The position numbers and the translations under genes were made by a program. The notes under the pieces were generated by a model. The model ran no database searches. It was not told the DNA's origin and saw only the letters and a list, made by a program, of their open reading frames with translations. Shown here piece after piece: positions 56,003-56,215 of a stretch of 56,215 nt of DNA (the stretch's first letter is position 1; each line of letters begins with the position of its first letter). The DNA comes from Burkholderiales bacterium (lineage in GTDB: Bacteria > Pseudomonadota > Gammaproteobacteria > Burkholderiales > SG8-41): assembly GCA_020854035.1 (NCBI GenBank), contig JADZGE010000103.1:1-56215 (forward strand), given 5' to 3'.

Positions 56003-56215
<213 letters not shown>

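Overview
The window is high-GC, densely coded DNA that looks like a chromosome segment of an environmental betaproteobacterium (Burkholderiales-like). The grounds are three lone Bug/TctC-type tricarboxylate receptors, CaiB/BaiF CoA-transferases, a PEP-CTERM protein, meta-cleavage and UbiD/molybdenum-hydroxylase catabolic genes, and a chromosomal integron integrase. The taxonomic placement is inference. I saw no rRNA, tRNA, CRISPR array or phage module.

Layout. 1-3.6 kb: two small exported proteins and an enolase-superfamily enzyme. 3.6-16.7 kb: a run of catabolic genes. It holds an exported methyltransferase-like protein, an oxaloacetate decarboxylase-like lyase, two TctC receptors, a pyrone-dicarboxylate-lactonase-like amidohydrolase, a sirtuin, a LigAB-type extradiol dioxygenase, a second amidohydrolase, a VOC protein, a fumarylacetoacetate-hydrolase-family enzyme and a PEP-CTERM protein. 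16.8-26.3 kb: a minus-strand operon divergent from an IclR regulator (the key region). 26.4-33.2 kb: a UbiD decarboxylase divergent from a three-subunit molybdenum hydroxylase and a third TctC. 33.5-39.1 kb: a K+/H+ antiporter, then lutB, mmsA and lutC. 39.4-50.7 kb: an osmotic-stress island with otsB, an MscS channel, otsA, a treS-maltokinase fusion, a second channel-like protein, a Kef-type antiporter, ybdK, a class-I glutamine-amidotransferase hydrolase and a universal stress protein behind an FNR/Anr-type box. 50.8-54.8 kb: a TRAP receptor whose permeases are decayed, an MFS transporter and a 2-hydroxyacid dehydrogenase. 54.9-56.2 kb: an integron integrase, a 31-bp tandem repeat and the start of a BrnT-like toxin.

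The most interesting system is at 16.8-25.4 kb. Two CoA-transferases, a NitT/TauT-type ABC transporter and two acyl-CoA dehydrogenases surround a two-gene core. One core gene encodes a UGSC-family selenoprotein with an in-frame TGA (20582-20584). Eighteen nucleotides after the TGA, an 8-bp perfect hairpin with loop AGUUU fits a bacterial SECIS element. The other core gene encodes a 346-aa protein I do not recognise. The arrangement suggests uptake and CoA-dependent breakdown of an unknown compound with a selenocysteine redox or catalytic step. A standard gene caller would split the selenoprotein at the TGA.

The region also shows decay: an in-frame deletion of the middle of one acyl-CoA dehydrogenase, a MaoC-like C-terminal remnant beside it, and degraded TRAP permease genes. 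Several short tandem or inverted repeats lie between genes.
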